From: an uncultured Sphingorhabdus sp.
GTDB taxonomy: Bacteria > Pseudomonadota > Alphaproteobacteria > Sphingomonadales > Sphingomonadaceae
Assembly (NCBI GenBank): GCA_937873665.1
Contig: CALMYW010000393.1
Location: 248,001-312,000, forward strand
Direction of reading: 5' to 3'
DNA: 64,000 nucleotides
Below, one piece after another: positions 10,762 through 19,747 of this stretch (the stretch's first letter is position 1; the number at the start of each line of letters is the position of its first letter). The notes under the pieces were generated by a model. That model was given only the letters and a program-made list of their open reading frames with translations. It had not been told where the DNA came from and did no database searches. The translations under genes and the position numbers were made by a program.

Positions 10762-11531
10762 CTCCGTTCGGAAGCCTTTACTCGCTGCCAAAGACCTTCC
10801 TTGGCATCCAGATCCAGTTTTTGGAATTCATTGCCAGCAATCTGTTCCATGGCCCGGAAACGGCGTTCAAATTTGTGGTTAGCAGCCTTTAGGGCATTTT
10901 CTGCATCGACGCCGGCCAATCGGCAGACGTTGACAGCGGCGAATAGCAAGTCGCCGGCCTCTTCGGCTTTATTTTCTGCTGTTTCCGCGCCACGCAGTTC
11001 ACCGACTTCTTCATCGAGTTTTGCGATTGCATCTTCGACCTTGTCCCAGTCGAAGCCTGTGCGCGATGCACGTTTTTGCAACTTCTGAGCGCGCAGTAAC
11101 GCAGGCAGTGCATAGGCGACATCGGCAAGTGCAGATGTGTCGGGCAACTTATTCTGGCGTTCGGCAGCCTTGATCGTTTCCCAATTGGTGACGACGGCAT
11201 CTGCGGTGTCCGCTTCGACGCCTCCAAAGACATGTGGGTGGCGACGGATCATCTTGTCGCTGATGCTGTCGATCACATCCTGCAAATTGAACAGATCAGC
11301 TTCTTCGGCCATGCGGCTGTGAAACACGACCTGAAGCAACAGGTCGCCAAGTTCATCCTTGAGTGCCGCCATGTCATTGCGTTGAACGGCGTCAGCAACC
11401 TCATAAGCTTCCTCGATCGTATAAGGTACAATCGTCGAGAAAGTCTGCTCCAGATCCCACGGACAACCTGATACCGGAGTCCGCAGTTTTGCCATGATTT
11501 CCGCAAGCTTTTCAATTGAGGGGGGTGTCAT
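10758..11531 (-). CDS. mazG: Nucleoside triphosphate pyrophosphohydrolase MazG
   Basis: A 257-aa all-alpha NTP pyrophosphatase with two MazG repeats. The first contains the metal-binding pattern EEAYEVADA...ELGDLLLQV (about 37-65) and the second DEEVGEL...EEAGDLLFA (about 170-200). It hydrolyses (d)NTPs to monophosphates and pyrophosphate, as housecleaning or to lower ppGpp. The start is the ATG at 11531 (MTPPSIEKL); a TTG two codons upstream is less likely. The 73 nt between this gene and the protease gene upstream are AT-rich and could hold its promoter. Confidence 0.94.
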   Translation of the reverse strand: MTPPSIEKLAEIMAKLRTPVSGCPWDLEQTFSTIVPYTIEEAYEVADAVQRNDMAALKDELGDLLLQVVFHSRMAEEADLFNLQDVIDSISDKMIRRHPHVFGGVEADTADAVVTNWETIKAAERQNKLPDTSALADVAYALPALLRAQKLQKRASRTGFDWDKVEDAIAKLDEEVGELRGAETAENKAEEAGDLLFAAVNVCRLAGVDAENALKAANHKFERRFRAMEQIAGNEFQKLDLDAKEGLWQRVKASERS

Positions 11532-11604
11532 AGCCAATCCATAATTAAGTACGATAATATATATTATGTTAAATTGTATATTTGCCTGAGCGAGGAAAGC
11601 CCCA

Positions 11605-12198
11605 TCAAGGCTTAAGCTCCATCACATCGCCCTTCACCGTCCAGCTATCAAAGCTATCAAGGAAGTTCATGCCAACGACATTGGTGTCGCCAAAATTATC
11701 GGCGATGACGATCGAATGATCATCAATCTGCAAATCGCCGACGCGGAATGTACGAACCTCTCCAAGTTTCGCTTCAATGATACCGTTGGCTGTTTCCAGT
11801 TCGGTTGATCGGCCATCCAGTTCAATTCTGGCTTCTTTGGCTAAAGCAGCACCGACCGCAGTGGTTGACGCACCACTATCGACCATGAAGTCGGCTTCTA
11901 CTCCGTTGATCGACGCCCGCAGCCAGAAATGGCCATCATCCTGCCGAACCAGCCTCAAAGTTTCACCTGCAATAGTTTGACGGGGTGCGCCGGTTAGTTC
12001 GCCTTTAACGCGATTCCACATCATCGACAGTTCAGGTCGGAAACTGAAACCGACAAAGACCACAGCAAAAATGCCGACCCAGGCAAAAATCATCTTAGCA
12101 TATTGGCGCAGTGGAAGTCGTCTTGCGACCAGTCCGCTGGCGATCACCACCAATATGATGATGGCGTAGACCGCTTCTGGCGTCGCAAGCCTATCCAT
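11605..12198 (-). CDS. Membrane-anchored retropepsin-like aspartic protease (TIGR02281-type)
   Basis: A 197-aa protein with two hydrophobic segments in the first ~60 residues and a C-terminal single-lobe aspartic-protease domain with the active-site motif MVDSGAST followed by a hydrophobic flap region. It fits the bacterial clan AA family in which one lobe dimerises like retroviral protease. The substrate is unknown. The start at 12198 (MDRLATPEA) overlaps the tatD stop by 8 nt and is preferred to the longer frame from 12252, which lies entirely inside tatD. The protease domain probably faces the periplasm, judged only from hydrophobicity. Confidence 0.8.
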   Translation of the reverse strand: MDRLATPEAVYAIIILVVIASGLVARRLPLRQYAKMIFAWVGIFAVVFVGFSFRPELSMMWNRVKGELTGAPRQTIAGETLRLVRQDDGHFWLRASINGVEADFMVDSGASTTAVGAALAKEARIELDGRSTELETANGIIEAKLGEVRTFRVGDLQIDDHSIVIADNFGDTNVVGMNFLDSFDSWTVKGDVMELKP

Positions 12199-12973
12199 TG
12201 GGATTTGCTTTGTTGAACAGATTGAAGAAGTTTTGAGTACTTGTCTCTGCAAGCCGCTCTACAGAAACATTTTTCAATTGCGCGAGAAATTGTGCGGTAT
12301 TGCTGACAAAGGCTGGTTCGCAGGTTTTGCCACGATGCGGAACGGGCGCGAGGAACGGTGAATCGGTTTCAATCAGCAAACGGTCGTCTGGAATTGTACG
12401 CGCAATATCCTGTAAATCCTTGGCATTTTTAAAGGTGACTATACCTGAAAGCGATATGTAGAGCCCCAGATCGAGTGCAATCCGGGCGAAATCTGCACTG
12501 GCGGTGAAGCAGTGGATTACACCGGGATAGGGTCCCTGCTCCATTTCCTCGCTCAGGATAGTCGCAGTGTCTTCTTCGGCATCGCGTGTATGGACGATGA
12601 TCGGCAAAGCGGTTTCACGAGCCGCCACAATGTGTTGGCGGAAACAGGCCTTTTGCTGTTCGCGGTCGCTATAATCATAATAATAGTCGAGCCCGGTCTC
12701 GCCGATCCCGATAACGCGCGGATTCCGGGATTTTTCGATAAGTTTTCCGCTGGTTATATCACCATGTTGATCGGCTTCATGCGGATGGATGCCAACCGAA
12801 GCCCAAACCCCCTTCTCGCGTTCCGCCAAGCCGATGACGGCATCCCATTCGCTTTCGCGGGTAGAGATGTTGAGCATCGCGCCCACCCCCACCGCACGGG
12901 CGCGTTCAAGCACTTCACTTTCCTGCTCGACCAGGCCTTTATAATTCAGGTGACAGTGGGAATCGACAAACAT
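12191..12973 (-). CDS. tatD: TatD family metal-dependent DNase/hydrolase
   Basis: A 260-aa TIM-barrel metallohydrolase. The family signatures are visible: DSHCHLNY at the N-terminus (HxH metal site), GIGETGLDYY near 95, HTRDAEED, HCFTAS and TDSPFLAPVPHRG near the end. TatD proteins act as 3'-5' exonucleases in DNA repair and turnover. It starts 3 nt after the metG stop, so metG-tatD-protease are likely one unit; this pairing is common in bacteria. Confidence 0.94.
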   Translation of the reverse strand: MFVDSHCHLNYKGLVEQESEVLERARAVGVGAMLNISTRESEWDAVIGLAEREKGVWASVGIHPHEADQHGDITSGKLIEKSRNPRVIGIGETGLDYYYDYSDREQQKACFRQHIVAARETALPIIVHTRDAEEDTATILSEEMEQGPYPGVIHCFTASADFARIALDLGLYISLSGIVTFKNAKDLQDIARTIPDDRLLIETDSPFLAPVPHRGKTCEPAFVSNTAQFLAQLKNVSVERLAETSTQNFFNLFNKANPNG

Positions 12974-12976
12974 GGC

Positions 12977-14536
12977 TTATTCTTCCGCCGGGAGTTCCAG
13001 TCGTGGAAAGACACCTTGCGGTTGTTCCAGTCTAAAATCGGCTTCGGCGAGCGGCGCATACCAGTGGCTCATTATCCCTGCGAAATTACGCAATTCTGGT
13101 GCAACTCCCATCGTATCGAGCATTTTACCGGCGCCCGCTGGAATGATTGGTGAAATCGCCACGGCCAATTGGGCTATGCAGATATACAGCGTCGCCAAAA
13201 CCGTTTCCATGCGAGCGGTATCTGTCTTTTTCAAAGCCCATGGCGCTTGTGCATCAATATAGGCATTGCAGGCACTTACGGCAGTAATCCAGGCTTCAGC
13301 CGCTTGCGACAGAGCGAGATTTTCAAATGCCGTCGGAATTGTTTCCGAAACCGTTTTTCCTACCAGGTCAAACAATGCATTGTCTTCATCGGTGTGCCCG
13401 TGGATCGCAGGCAGATAGGCGTCACAGTTCTTGAAAATCTGGCTCAGGGTTCGCTGTGCCAGATTACCGAAACTGTTGGCGAGTTCTGCGTTGGACCGCG
13501 TTACAATTGCTTCCTCGCTCCAGCTGCCATCCTGCCCGAAATTGACTTCGCGCAGCAGGAAATAACGAAGCTGGTCCACGCCGTAGCGTTCAGCCAGTTC
13601 GAGCGGATCGGCCGCGTTGCCCGCAGATTTGCCCATTTTGGCGCCGTCGCGGGCGAGAATGAAACCGTGACCAAATATTTGTTGCGGCAGCGGTAGCCCT
13701 GCAGACATCAGAAATGCTGGCCAATATACAGCGTGGAAACGGACAATATCCTTGCCGATGATGTGAACATTGGCGGGCCAGAAGCGGCTGAAATCTCCCT
13801 CTTTATCCGGAAAACCGATCCCGGAAAGATAGGTCGTCAGAGCGTCGACCCACACATACATCACATGCCCCGGAGATCCCGGAACCGGTACGCCCCAGTC
13901 AAAGCTGGTGCGCGAAACGCTCAAATCCTTGAGTCCTCCCTCGACGAAGCGCAAAACCTCGTTCTTCCGGCTTTCAGGACGTATGAATTCGGGATGGTCG
14001 CGATAATGCACGAGCAATGCATCCTGATATTTGGATAGGCGGAAAAACCAGCTTTCCTCGACGGTCCATTCAACGGGCGTGCCTTGGGGCGATAGTTTGA
14101 CTCCCCCTTCCCCTTCGGACAGTTCCTCCTCGCCATAATAGGCTTCGTCGCGGACCGAATACCATCCTTCATAGCGATCAAGGTATAGGTCGCCACTTGC
14201 CTCCATCGCTTTCCACAGCGCTATGCTGGCTTCGTGATGCCTTTTATCGCTGGTACGCATGAAGACGTCGTTGGAAATATTAAGTTCCGAACACATACTT
14301 TTGAAATAGGATGACATTTCATCAGCAAATTCCAGCGTTTCGCGCCCTGCGGCACGCGCCGTCTGATCCATTTTCAGTCCATGTTCGTCGGTACCGGTCA
14401 CCATCCGGACATCGCGCCCCATCAAGCGCTGGAAACGGGCGATGGCATCGGTGGCAATCGCTTCATAGGCATGGCCAATATGCGGGCGGCCATTGGGGTA
14501 AGCGATCGCGGTTGTGATGTAATATGGTTCCGACAT
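12977..14536 (-). CDS. metG: Methionyl-tRNA synthetase
   Basis: A 519-aa class I aminoacyl-tRNA synthetase that charges tRNA-Met. Visible parts are the HIGH motif (RPHIGHAYEA, residues ~15-25), the connective domain, the lysine signature as KMGKS (a variant of KMSKS) and the C-terminal helical anticodon domain. The usual zinc-knuckle cysteine pairs are absent, as in the zinc-free subclass. I start at MSEPYYIT (14536); an ATG two codons earlier (14542) is equally possible. The longer open frame to 14632 overlaps holB and does not look like MetG. Confidence 0.95.
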   Translation of the reverse strand: MSEPYYITTAIAYPNGRPHIGHAYEAIATDAIARFQRLMGRDVRMVTGTDEHGLKMDQTARAAGRETLEFADEMSSYFKSMCSELNISNDVFMRTSDKRHHEASIALWKAMEASGDLYLDRYEGWYSVRDEAYYGEEELSEGEGGVKLSPQGTPVEWTVEESWFFRLSKYQDALLVHYRDHPEFIRPESRKNEVLRFVEGGLKDLSVSRTSFDWGVPVPGSPGHVMYVWVDALTTYLSGIGFPDKEGDFSRFWPANVHIIGKDIVRFHAVYWPAFLMSAGLPLPQQIFGHGFILARDGAKMGKSAGNAADPLELAERYGVDQLRYFLLREVNFGQDGSWSEEAIVTRSNAELANSFGNLAQRTLSQIFKNCDAYLPAIHGHTDEDNALFDLVGKTVSETIPTAFENLALSQAAEAWITAVSACNAYIDAQAPWALKKTDTARMETVLATLYICIAQLAVAISPIIPAGAGKMLDTMGVAPELRNFAGIMSHWYAPLAEADFRLEQPQGVFPRLELPAEE

Positions 14537-14567
14537 GGTCATTTCTGTCTGCAAAAAAGGGGGCCAA

Positions 14568-15524
14568 TCAGCCGCGATTTTGCAGGCTGGCCAGCAGGTT
14601 GCCCATTTGGAGGAGAACCGCCTGTTTATCAAGTGTCAGCCCGATGGCGCGCGCAGCAAGCCTGTCGGCTTCGTGAAAGGCATCAACCGCCTTGATTGCC
14701 GTTCCTGCATCGAGGGTACGGCCAATGGTTGCTATCCTGACCGGTACAAAGCGCAAGAACGCCTCATAACTGGCCTGCGCATTTTTCACAGATAAAGTCT
14801 CAGCCAATTTGGTGCGTAATTTGTTGGTGGGATCGCCGCTGCGAACAATTTCATCAGCTATGCCCTCTATTGCGCCGAAATCCATCCCCGCAAGTGTCAT
14901 TGCTTGCCCTGGCAATCCTCGACCAGAACGCACCAGCGCATCGACTTCGTTTGACGAAGCCTGTGGCAAAGCCTGCTGCAACGCCTGTCGCATGTCGGCA
15001 TCGCTCAACGCATCGAAGCGCATCAGCTGGCAGCGCGAGCGGATCGTTGGCAGTAGCCGGTCGCTCGCATGACTGATGAGAATGAAATAAGTCCCTACCG
15101 GGGGCTCTTCGAGCGATTTCAGAAGGGCATTGGCCCCTCCCCGTTCCAGATCATCGGCCGCATCAATGATAACCACACGCTTCGGCCCCATCGATGGCCG
15201 CGTAGTCAGGCTGTGTTGCACGCTACGGATCTGGTCGATCGCGATGCTGCGCTTGAGCTCTGCATCGGGATCGGCTGCCTCGCCCTCTTTCGGGGCTTCC
15301 TTGGGCAGTCGCTGGACCCAAATGATGTCGGGATGGGTGCGGTGTTCGACCATCGAAGCGTAGCGGTTTTCGGGATCGACAAGCATTCGCGCTGCTTCCA
15401 GCGCAAAACCGGCCTTCCCTACCCCGCGCGGTCCTGCCAAAATCCAGCCATGATGCAGTCGTCCGCTCGCCAAAGCATTCGCGAAGTTTTGGAAATGCGC
15501 GTCATGGCCGAATATCCGGGTCAT
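14568..15524 (-). CDS. holB: DNA polymerase III delta' subunit
   Basis: A 318-aa clamp-loader subunit that with DnaX and HolA opens the beta clamp. The AAA+ domain has a P-loop-like AGPRGVGKAG near residue 31, a VVIIDAADDL segment, EEPPVGTYFILISH and an arginine-finger SRC (IRSRCQLMRF). It overlaps tmk by 4 nt (ATGA), the usual tmk-holB coupling, and ends about 30 nt before metG. Confidence 0.93.
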   Translation of the reverse strand: MTRIFGHDAHFQNFANALASGRLHHGWILAGPRGVGKAGFALEAARMLVDPENRYASMVEHRTHPDIIWVQRLPKEAPKEGEAADPDAELKRSIAIDQIRSVQHSLTTRPSMGPKRVVIIDAADDLERGGANALLKSLEEPPVGTYFILISHASDRLLPTIRSRCQLMRFDALSDADMRQALQQALPQASSNEVDALVRSGRGLPGQAMTLAGMDFGAIEGIADEIVRSGDPTNKLRTKLAETLSVKNAQASYEAFLRFVPVRIATIGRTLDAGTAIKAVDAFHEADRLAARAIGLTLDKQAVLLQMGNLLASLQNRG

Positions 15525-16150
15525 GGCAGAAGGTCTGCAATCTCTGCAATGATGCGCCCCGAAACCTCTTCCGGCGTTCCAATGGCATCGACCAATCGAA
15601 CACGTTCAGCCTCGGAATCCGCTATTTGATGGAAAGCGTCGCGAACCCGCTGGTGGAATGCATCGTCGCGTCCTCCGATACGGTCCGTACTGTCACCATC
15701 GCGGGCCTGTGTCCGAAGGCGCGAAGCTTCAAGCGGCAAATCGAGTATAATCGTCCGATCCGGCAAATAACCCCCGCTGCCGATCCGGTGTAGATCCATG
15801 ATAACGGCGTCGCTCAGACCCAGGCTGGCTCCTTGATAGGCGCGGCTGCTGTCGAGGAAACGATCAGAGATTACCCAAATGCCCTGTGCCACTGCGGGCT
15901 TGATGCGTTTTTCAACATGGTCGCTGCGTGCGGCGGCGAAGAGCATGGCTTCGGCAGATGCGCCCCAGCGTTCGTCTCCTCCCCCGAGCAACAACTGGCG
16001 GATCGCTTCAGCACCTTCGGTTCCGCCCGGCTCACGGGTCAAATCGACTGACAGGCCAAGCGCTTTCAGCTTTTCGGCGAGCAGCGCAATCTGCGTCGAT
16101 TTGCCCGCGCCTTCGCCGCCTTCGATCGAAATGAACCGCCCCTCAGTCAT
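15521..16150 (-). CDS. tmk: Thymidylate kinase
   Basis: A 209-aa P-loop kinase that converts dTMP to dTDP. Motifs are FISIEGGEGAGKST near the N-terminus, LTREPGGTEGAEAIR (dTMP site), the DRFLDSSRAYQG motif and a lid region rich in R, D and E. The ATG at 16150 (MTEGRFIS) is chosen; it overlaps the stop of the upstream carboxypeptidase gene by 4 nt. The frame extends back to 16186, but that part is inside the neighbour. Confidence 0.95.
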   Translation of the reverse strand: MTEGRFISIEGGEGAGKSTQIALLAEKLKALGLSVDLTREPGGTEGAEAIRQLLLGGGDERWGASAEAMLFAAARSDHVEKRIKPAVAQGIWVISDRFLDSSRAYQGASLGLSDAVIMDLHRIGSGGYLPDRTIILDLPLEASRLRTQARDGDSTDRIGGRDDAFHQRVRDAFHQIADSEAERVRLVDAIGTPEEVSGRIIAEIADLLP

Positions 16151-17289
16151 GCTGCCATGCTCCAGAGCGACATAAAGCCATTCCACGCGCGTTGTATAAA
16201 GTTGGCTTTATGTACATCATTCGCTGCAACCAGCGGAAATTTTTGTTGCAAACCATCGGGATAATGAACCGTCAGTACGCCCACCGTTTCGCCTCTACGT
16301 AGCGGCGCCTTTAGTGGTTCTGTGTAGCGCATCGTAATTCGGGGTTTTGCGAGAGCGCCCTTCAATCCCAGCATCGATATTTTGTGGGCAGCAATTGCCT
16401 CAACAGCAGCCTCGGTTCCAAGTTGGACGGGGATTTTCGTTACTTGCTGTCCTTCTACAAATAGCGGCTTTTCCTGCCAGTTATCAAAGCCCCAGCGCAT
16501 CATCGCCCGCGCTTCGTCAACACGCGATTGCATTGTTGGCAAACCCGCAACCACCATTATCAAGCGTCGGGGCCCGCGTTGCGCGGTGCCGACCAGGCAA
16601 TAACCGGCCTCGCTGCTGTGCCCGGTTTTCATCCCGTCCGCTCCGTCGACTGCGCCGAGCAAAGGGTTGCGATTGGACTGAACGATATTGTTCCATCTGA
16701 AGCTTCGCTGGCTAAAGAATTCGCGGAACAGGTCCGGATGGTCCTCTATAATCCGTTTGGCGAGCACGCCCAGATCGCGCGCTGTTGAAAAGGTGCCGCC
16801 CTTGTCCGGCCACCCATTGGCAGTGCCGAACCGGCTATCTTGCATGCCTAGTCGCTCGGCGGCTGCATTCATTTCTGCGGTAAAAGCCTTTTCGCTGCCA
16901 CTGATCCCCTCGGCCAATACCACCGACGCATCATTGCCCGAAAGTGTCAGGATGCCGTGCAGCAAATCCTCCACGCTGACCTGCTGTTTTGATTTAAGGA
17001 ACATGCTCGATCCGCGATTGTTCCATTTGACCCAGCTTTGCGGACGTACGGCAAATTTTTGCTGCCGATCGAGCCTGCCCGATTTGATCGCCTCAAAGGC
17101 AATATAGGCGGTCATCATTTTTGCCATTGAAGCGGTCGGGATACGCTTGTCGCCCGCTTTGTCGAGCAACACGACGCCGCTATGTGCATCGACAAGATAG
17201 GCGATGGGGGCCTGCGTCCTGTACATCGCTCCGTCTGCCCAGGCTGGATGAGCCACACAAAGCATTATGAAAGGCAAAAGCAGACGCAT
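16147..17289 (-). CDS. D-alanyl-D-alanine carboxypeptidase (PBP5/6 type)
   Basis: A 380-aa penicillin-binding protein of the S11 family that trims the terminal D-Ala from peptidoglycan. The signal peptide covers residues ~1-18 (ends HPAWA). The three active-site motifs are present: SMAK (STASMAKM region, near 53), SGN (LSGNDASV) and KTG (MKTGHSSEAG). A C-terminal beta-rich domain (PBP5_C) and an amphipathic tail (RAWNGFMSLWSMAA) suggest inner-membrane attachment. It sits between rlpA and tmk in the minus-strand run, 42 nt after rlpA. Confidence 0.92.
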   Translation of the reverse strand: MRLLLPFIMLCVAHPAWADGAMYRTQAPIAYLVDAHSGVVLLDKAGDKRIPTASMAKMMTAYIAFEAIKSGRLDRQQKFAVRPQSWVKWNNRGSSMFLKSKQQVSVEDLLHGILTLSGNDASVVLAEGISGSEKAFTAEMNAAAERLGMQDSRFGTANGWPDKGGTFSTARDLGVLAKRIIEDHPDLFREFFSQRSFRWNNIVQSNRNPLLGAVDGADGMKTGHSSEAGYCLVGTAQRGPRRLIMVVAGLPTMQSRVDEARAMMRWGFDNWQEKPLFVEGQQVTKIPVQLGTEAAVEAIAAHKISMLGLKGALAKPRITMRYTEPLKAPLRRGETVGVLTVHYPDGLQQKFPLVAANDVHKANFIQRAWNGFMSLWSMAA

Positions 17290-17331
17290 ACTGGCTCGAT
17301 AACCGGCGAATGCGCGCTTCGCCAGTCAAAG

Positions 17332-18300
17332 CTATTCGCGGAGCAGCCTTGCCTGTGGATAGCCGCGCTTTTTCGCATCGGCGAGAGCAGCTTGCGCTTC
17401 CTTCTCGCTTACAAAAGGCCCGAAACGTACCCTGAACAGTTTCCCATCACCAGTCGGCACAACAGAGGCGTTCAGTTTCTTGGCAAGCGCATCGGCATTG
17501 GCGCGAGAGGCGAAGGCTGCCAACTGCACAACATAGGATCCGCCTGTTGCAGCTTTGGGTTTGACTTCCGCTTTGGCCTTTTCCGCGGCCGGTGCGGGTT
17601 TGGCAGCTTCCTTTTTCGCCGCAAGCACAGGTTTCGTGGGTTTGGCAGCTTCTTTCGTTACGGGAACCACCGGCGCCGGATTATCCGGCGGAGCAACGGC
17701 GATTATAGGCTTGGCCTGCTTTGCCAATTTGTCGCGCAATACTTTCAAAAGCGATTCCGGCGTGTCCATCCGCAATGTCGCGGCCTGCCCTGCCCGTAAG
17801 GCAGATTTTTCATTTTCTGGCGGATTGACGCGGCGCACCCGAACGCCGGCTGTGCCTTTTTCGACGATACCCAATTGCCGGGCTGCGCCTTCGGAAAGGT
17901 CAATCAGCCGGTCGTTGGTCATTGGCCCCCGATCGTTAATACGCACCAATATGGTCCGCCCGGTATCGAGCGCAGTGACCTCAACATAGCTTGGAAGCGG
18001 CAATGTCTTGTGCGCGGCAGAGATAGTGGAAGCAGTGAAAACCTCCCCATTGGCCGTCAATTTCCCTGCCGGTTCGCTCCCATATATACCGGCAAGACCC
18101 ACATCGTCATAGAGCGCGGCATCTTCGGGCGAATATTTCGTCGCACCAACGGTGAACGGCTCTCCCAGCGTCACTGGATAATCGCTCACTCGTTCAACCG
18201 AGGTCGAACTTGCAGTTGCAACGGCATCGCCGCCACCGCCGCACGACGCCAACGCCAAGAGCGCAGCTGTGCTGGTCAATAGTCTAGTTTCGAACCGCAT
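17332..18300 (-). CDS. RlpA-like lipoprotein with C-terminal SPOR domain
   Basis: A 322-aa envelope lipoprotein. The lipobox LALASC gives lipid attachment near residue 20. A double-psi beta-barrel (RlpA-like) domain, with AGIYGSEPAGKLTANGEVF and RINDRGPM, covers about 60-165; RlpA proteins are septal lytic transglycosylases or structural relatives. A low-complexity Lys/Ala/Pro linker follows, then a SPOR domain (last ~75 residues, YVVQLAAFASRANADA...) that binds denuded glycan at the septum. The ATG at 18300 overlaps mltB by 17 nt; the upstream extension to 18402 lies inside mltB and is rejected. Confidence 0.9.
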   Translation of the reverse strand: MRFETRLLTSTAALLALASCGGGGDAVATASSTSVERVSDYPVTLGEPFTVGATKYSPEDAALYDDVGLAGIYGSEPAGKLTANGEVFTASTISAAHKTLPLPSYVEVTALDTGRTILVRINDRGPMTNDRLIDLSEGAARQLGIVEKGTAGVRVRRVNPPENEKSALRAGQAATLRMDTPESLLKVLRDKLAKQAKPIIAVAPPDNPAPVVPVTKEAAKPTKPVLAAKKEAAKPAPAAEKAKAEVKPKAATGGSYVVQLAAFASRANADALAKKLNASVVPTGDGKLFRVRFGPFVSEKEAQAALADAKKRGYPQARLLRE

Positions 18301-19384
18301 CTGCAAGCAACCCCACCGAAAGAGCGTAAAAATTGGAGCAATTATAGTCCAATATCGCGCGATAGTTGCTGCCCAGTAAATATGCCGTCTGACCTTCCCC
18401 ATCAGGTTCGATCAAAGCTGCCTGCATAGTGTCGTCAGGCCAGACGCCATTTTGCACGCTGACCCCGCGTTGCTTCCATTCCGATATCCGCATCCAGCGG
18501 CTGTGACGGGCAAATACGCGCGTGCAGCGGGTCGGTACCATGGTGCTCTTGATAGCATTGCGGTCGAGCGAGGCAGGCACATTGACGGCAAAGCCCCAGG
18601 GTTCGTTGCGGCGCCAACCCGCATTCATCAGATAATTGGCAATCGACGTCATCGCATCGACTTCGCTTTTCCAGATATCGGCATAGCCGTCGCCATCGCC
18701 ATCACGGGCGAGCCGCAGGTAAACCGAAGGCAGGAATTGCGGACGACCGAGTGCACCCGCCCAACTGCCGGTGATCGCATAGCTGGGCACACCGCGGTCA
18801 ATCATCTTAAGAACAGCGACAAGTTCCGACTCGAACAGGTCGCGACGGCGGCCTTCGAATGCCAACGAAGCGAGCGCGTCGGGCGCATGGAAATTGCCCA
18901 TCACGGCGCCGTAATTCGTTTCATGCCCGTAAATGGCAATCATCACCTCTTCCGGGACGCCGGTTTCATTCTCGATCCGCCGCAGCAACGGGCGCAACTC
19001 TGTATATTTGGAGCGGCCACGGTTGACGCGCGCGGCATCAACATGCTTGCGCCGATAGGGTTCGAAATCCGGGATCGGCGCTGCACCTGGAGTTTCCGGT
19101 TGGCCCCGGTCCAGCTGCACAACGCGTGGAAGATAGGTCAGCGTCGGGATAACGCGATCGAGTGTTGCCTTGCTGACCCCTTCCCGTTCGGCACGGGCAC
19201 GGACAGTCTGCAGATATTGGGCAAAAGCGTGTGAATGGCTTTGTTCGGCGGATATCTCAGACGATTGCTGCGCGGAAAGCGCAGCGGGCGGACTGGCCAC
19301 CGCCAGCAATATCGCAACTGCCAAACCGTCGACCGGCCATTTCCCGATACGCAACGCCACAAATCCTCCACGCTTAGAACGCAT
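18284..19384 (-). CDS. mltB: Membrane-bound lytic murein transglycosylase B-like
   Basis: A 366-aa lytic transglycosylase of the MltB family that cleaves glycan strands with formation of anhydro-muropeptides. A signal segment lies at residues ~12-38 (VAILLAVASPPAALSA). The catalytic region has AIYGHETNYG (catalytic Glu), LASLAFEGRRRDLFESEL and SWAGALGRPQFLPSVY; DGDGDGYADIW resembles the EF-hand of Slt35. I start at 19384; an ATG at 19396 is an alternative and ribosome sites are weak for both. It is the first gene of the rlpA-dac-tmk-holB run. Confidence 0.9.
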   Translation of the reverse strand: MRSKRGGFVALRIGKWPVDGLAVAILLAVASPPAALSAQQSSEISAEQSHSHAFAQYLQTVRARAEREGVSKATLDRVIPTLTYLPRVVQLDRGQPETPGAAPIPDFEPYRRKHVDAARVNRGRSKYTELRPLLRRIENETGVPEEVMIAIYGHETNYGAVMGNFHAPDALASLAFEGRRRDLFESELVAVLKMIDRGVPSYAITGSWAGALGRPQFLPSVYLRLARDGDGDGYADIWKSEVDAMTSIANYLMNAGWRRNEPWGFAVNVPASLDRNAIKSTMVPTRCTRVFARHSRWMRISEWKQRGVSVQNGVWPDDTMQAALIEPDGEGQTAYLLGSNYRAILDYNCSNFYALSVGLLADAVRN

Positions 19385-19449
19385 TAACGATAACATGGAA
19401 TAGGTGCAGCGGTTAAAAAAAGTTCGCGCCCTGGCGTAAAATGCGCACC

Positions 19450-19479
19450 GCGTGGCTACAGTTTTGCCCATAGCCACGC
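19450..19479. promoter_or_regulatory. 9-bp perfect inverted repeat upstream of mltB
   Basis: GCGTGGCTA (19450-19458) and TAGCCACGC (19471-19479) flank a 12-nt spacer in the 136-nt gap between mltB and tRNA-Ser. There is no T-run, so a classical terminator is unlikely. It may be an operator or mRNA-leader hairpin of mltB. Confidence 0.35.
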
Positions 19480-19520
19480 TTGCCAGCGCGGCAATTCCTG
19501 TCTAGGGCGACCCGCAGCGC

Positions 19521-19610
19521 GGACAGGTGGCCGAGTGGTTTAAGGCACCGGTCTTGAAAACCGGCGTGGGTGCAAGCTCACCGTGGGTTCGAATCCCACC
19601 CTGTCCGCCA
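19521..19610 (+). tRNA. tRNA-Ser(UGA)
   Basis: A 90-nt tRNA with acceptor stem GGACAGG/CCTGTCC, discriminator G and encoded CCA. It has a D arm, anticodon stem CCGGT/ACCGG with loop CTTGAAA (anticodon TGA), the long variable arm typical of serine tRNAs and the T arm GTGGGTTCGAATCCCAC. All stems pair. Its 3' end (19597-19610) is the attachment core of the island that follows. Confidence 0.96.
19597..19610 (+). repeat. attL core (tRNA-Ser 3' end)
   Basis: CACCCTGTCCGCCA, the last 14 nt of the tRNA gene including CCA, matches exactly at 23672-23685. Confidence 0.75.
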
Positions 19611-19636
19611 TCTTGCTATTCCCCGAAATGCATATA

Positions 19637-19715
19637 TGTTCAATAAATCACGGTTTATCCGTGACATAATGTTCATTTCTGTGCAGCTTTGTTCATTCGT
19701 GTTTAGTGTTGTTCA
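19637..19715 (+). repeat. Four TGTTCA motifs, candidate integrase arm-type sites
   Basis: TGTTCA occurs at 19637, 19670, 19690 and 19710, all in the same orientation and spaced 33, 20 and 20 nt, in the 137 nt between the tRNA and the integrase start. Tyrosine recombinases of islands and phages bind short arm repeats in this position. The role is inferred from position and spacing. Confidence 0.4.
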
Positions 19716-19747
19716 GTATGCAGTGTGGGAAAAAATGTGGGAAAGAT

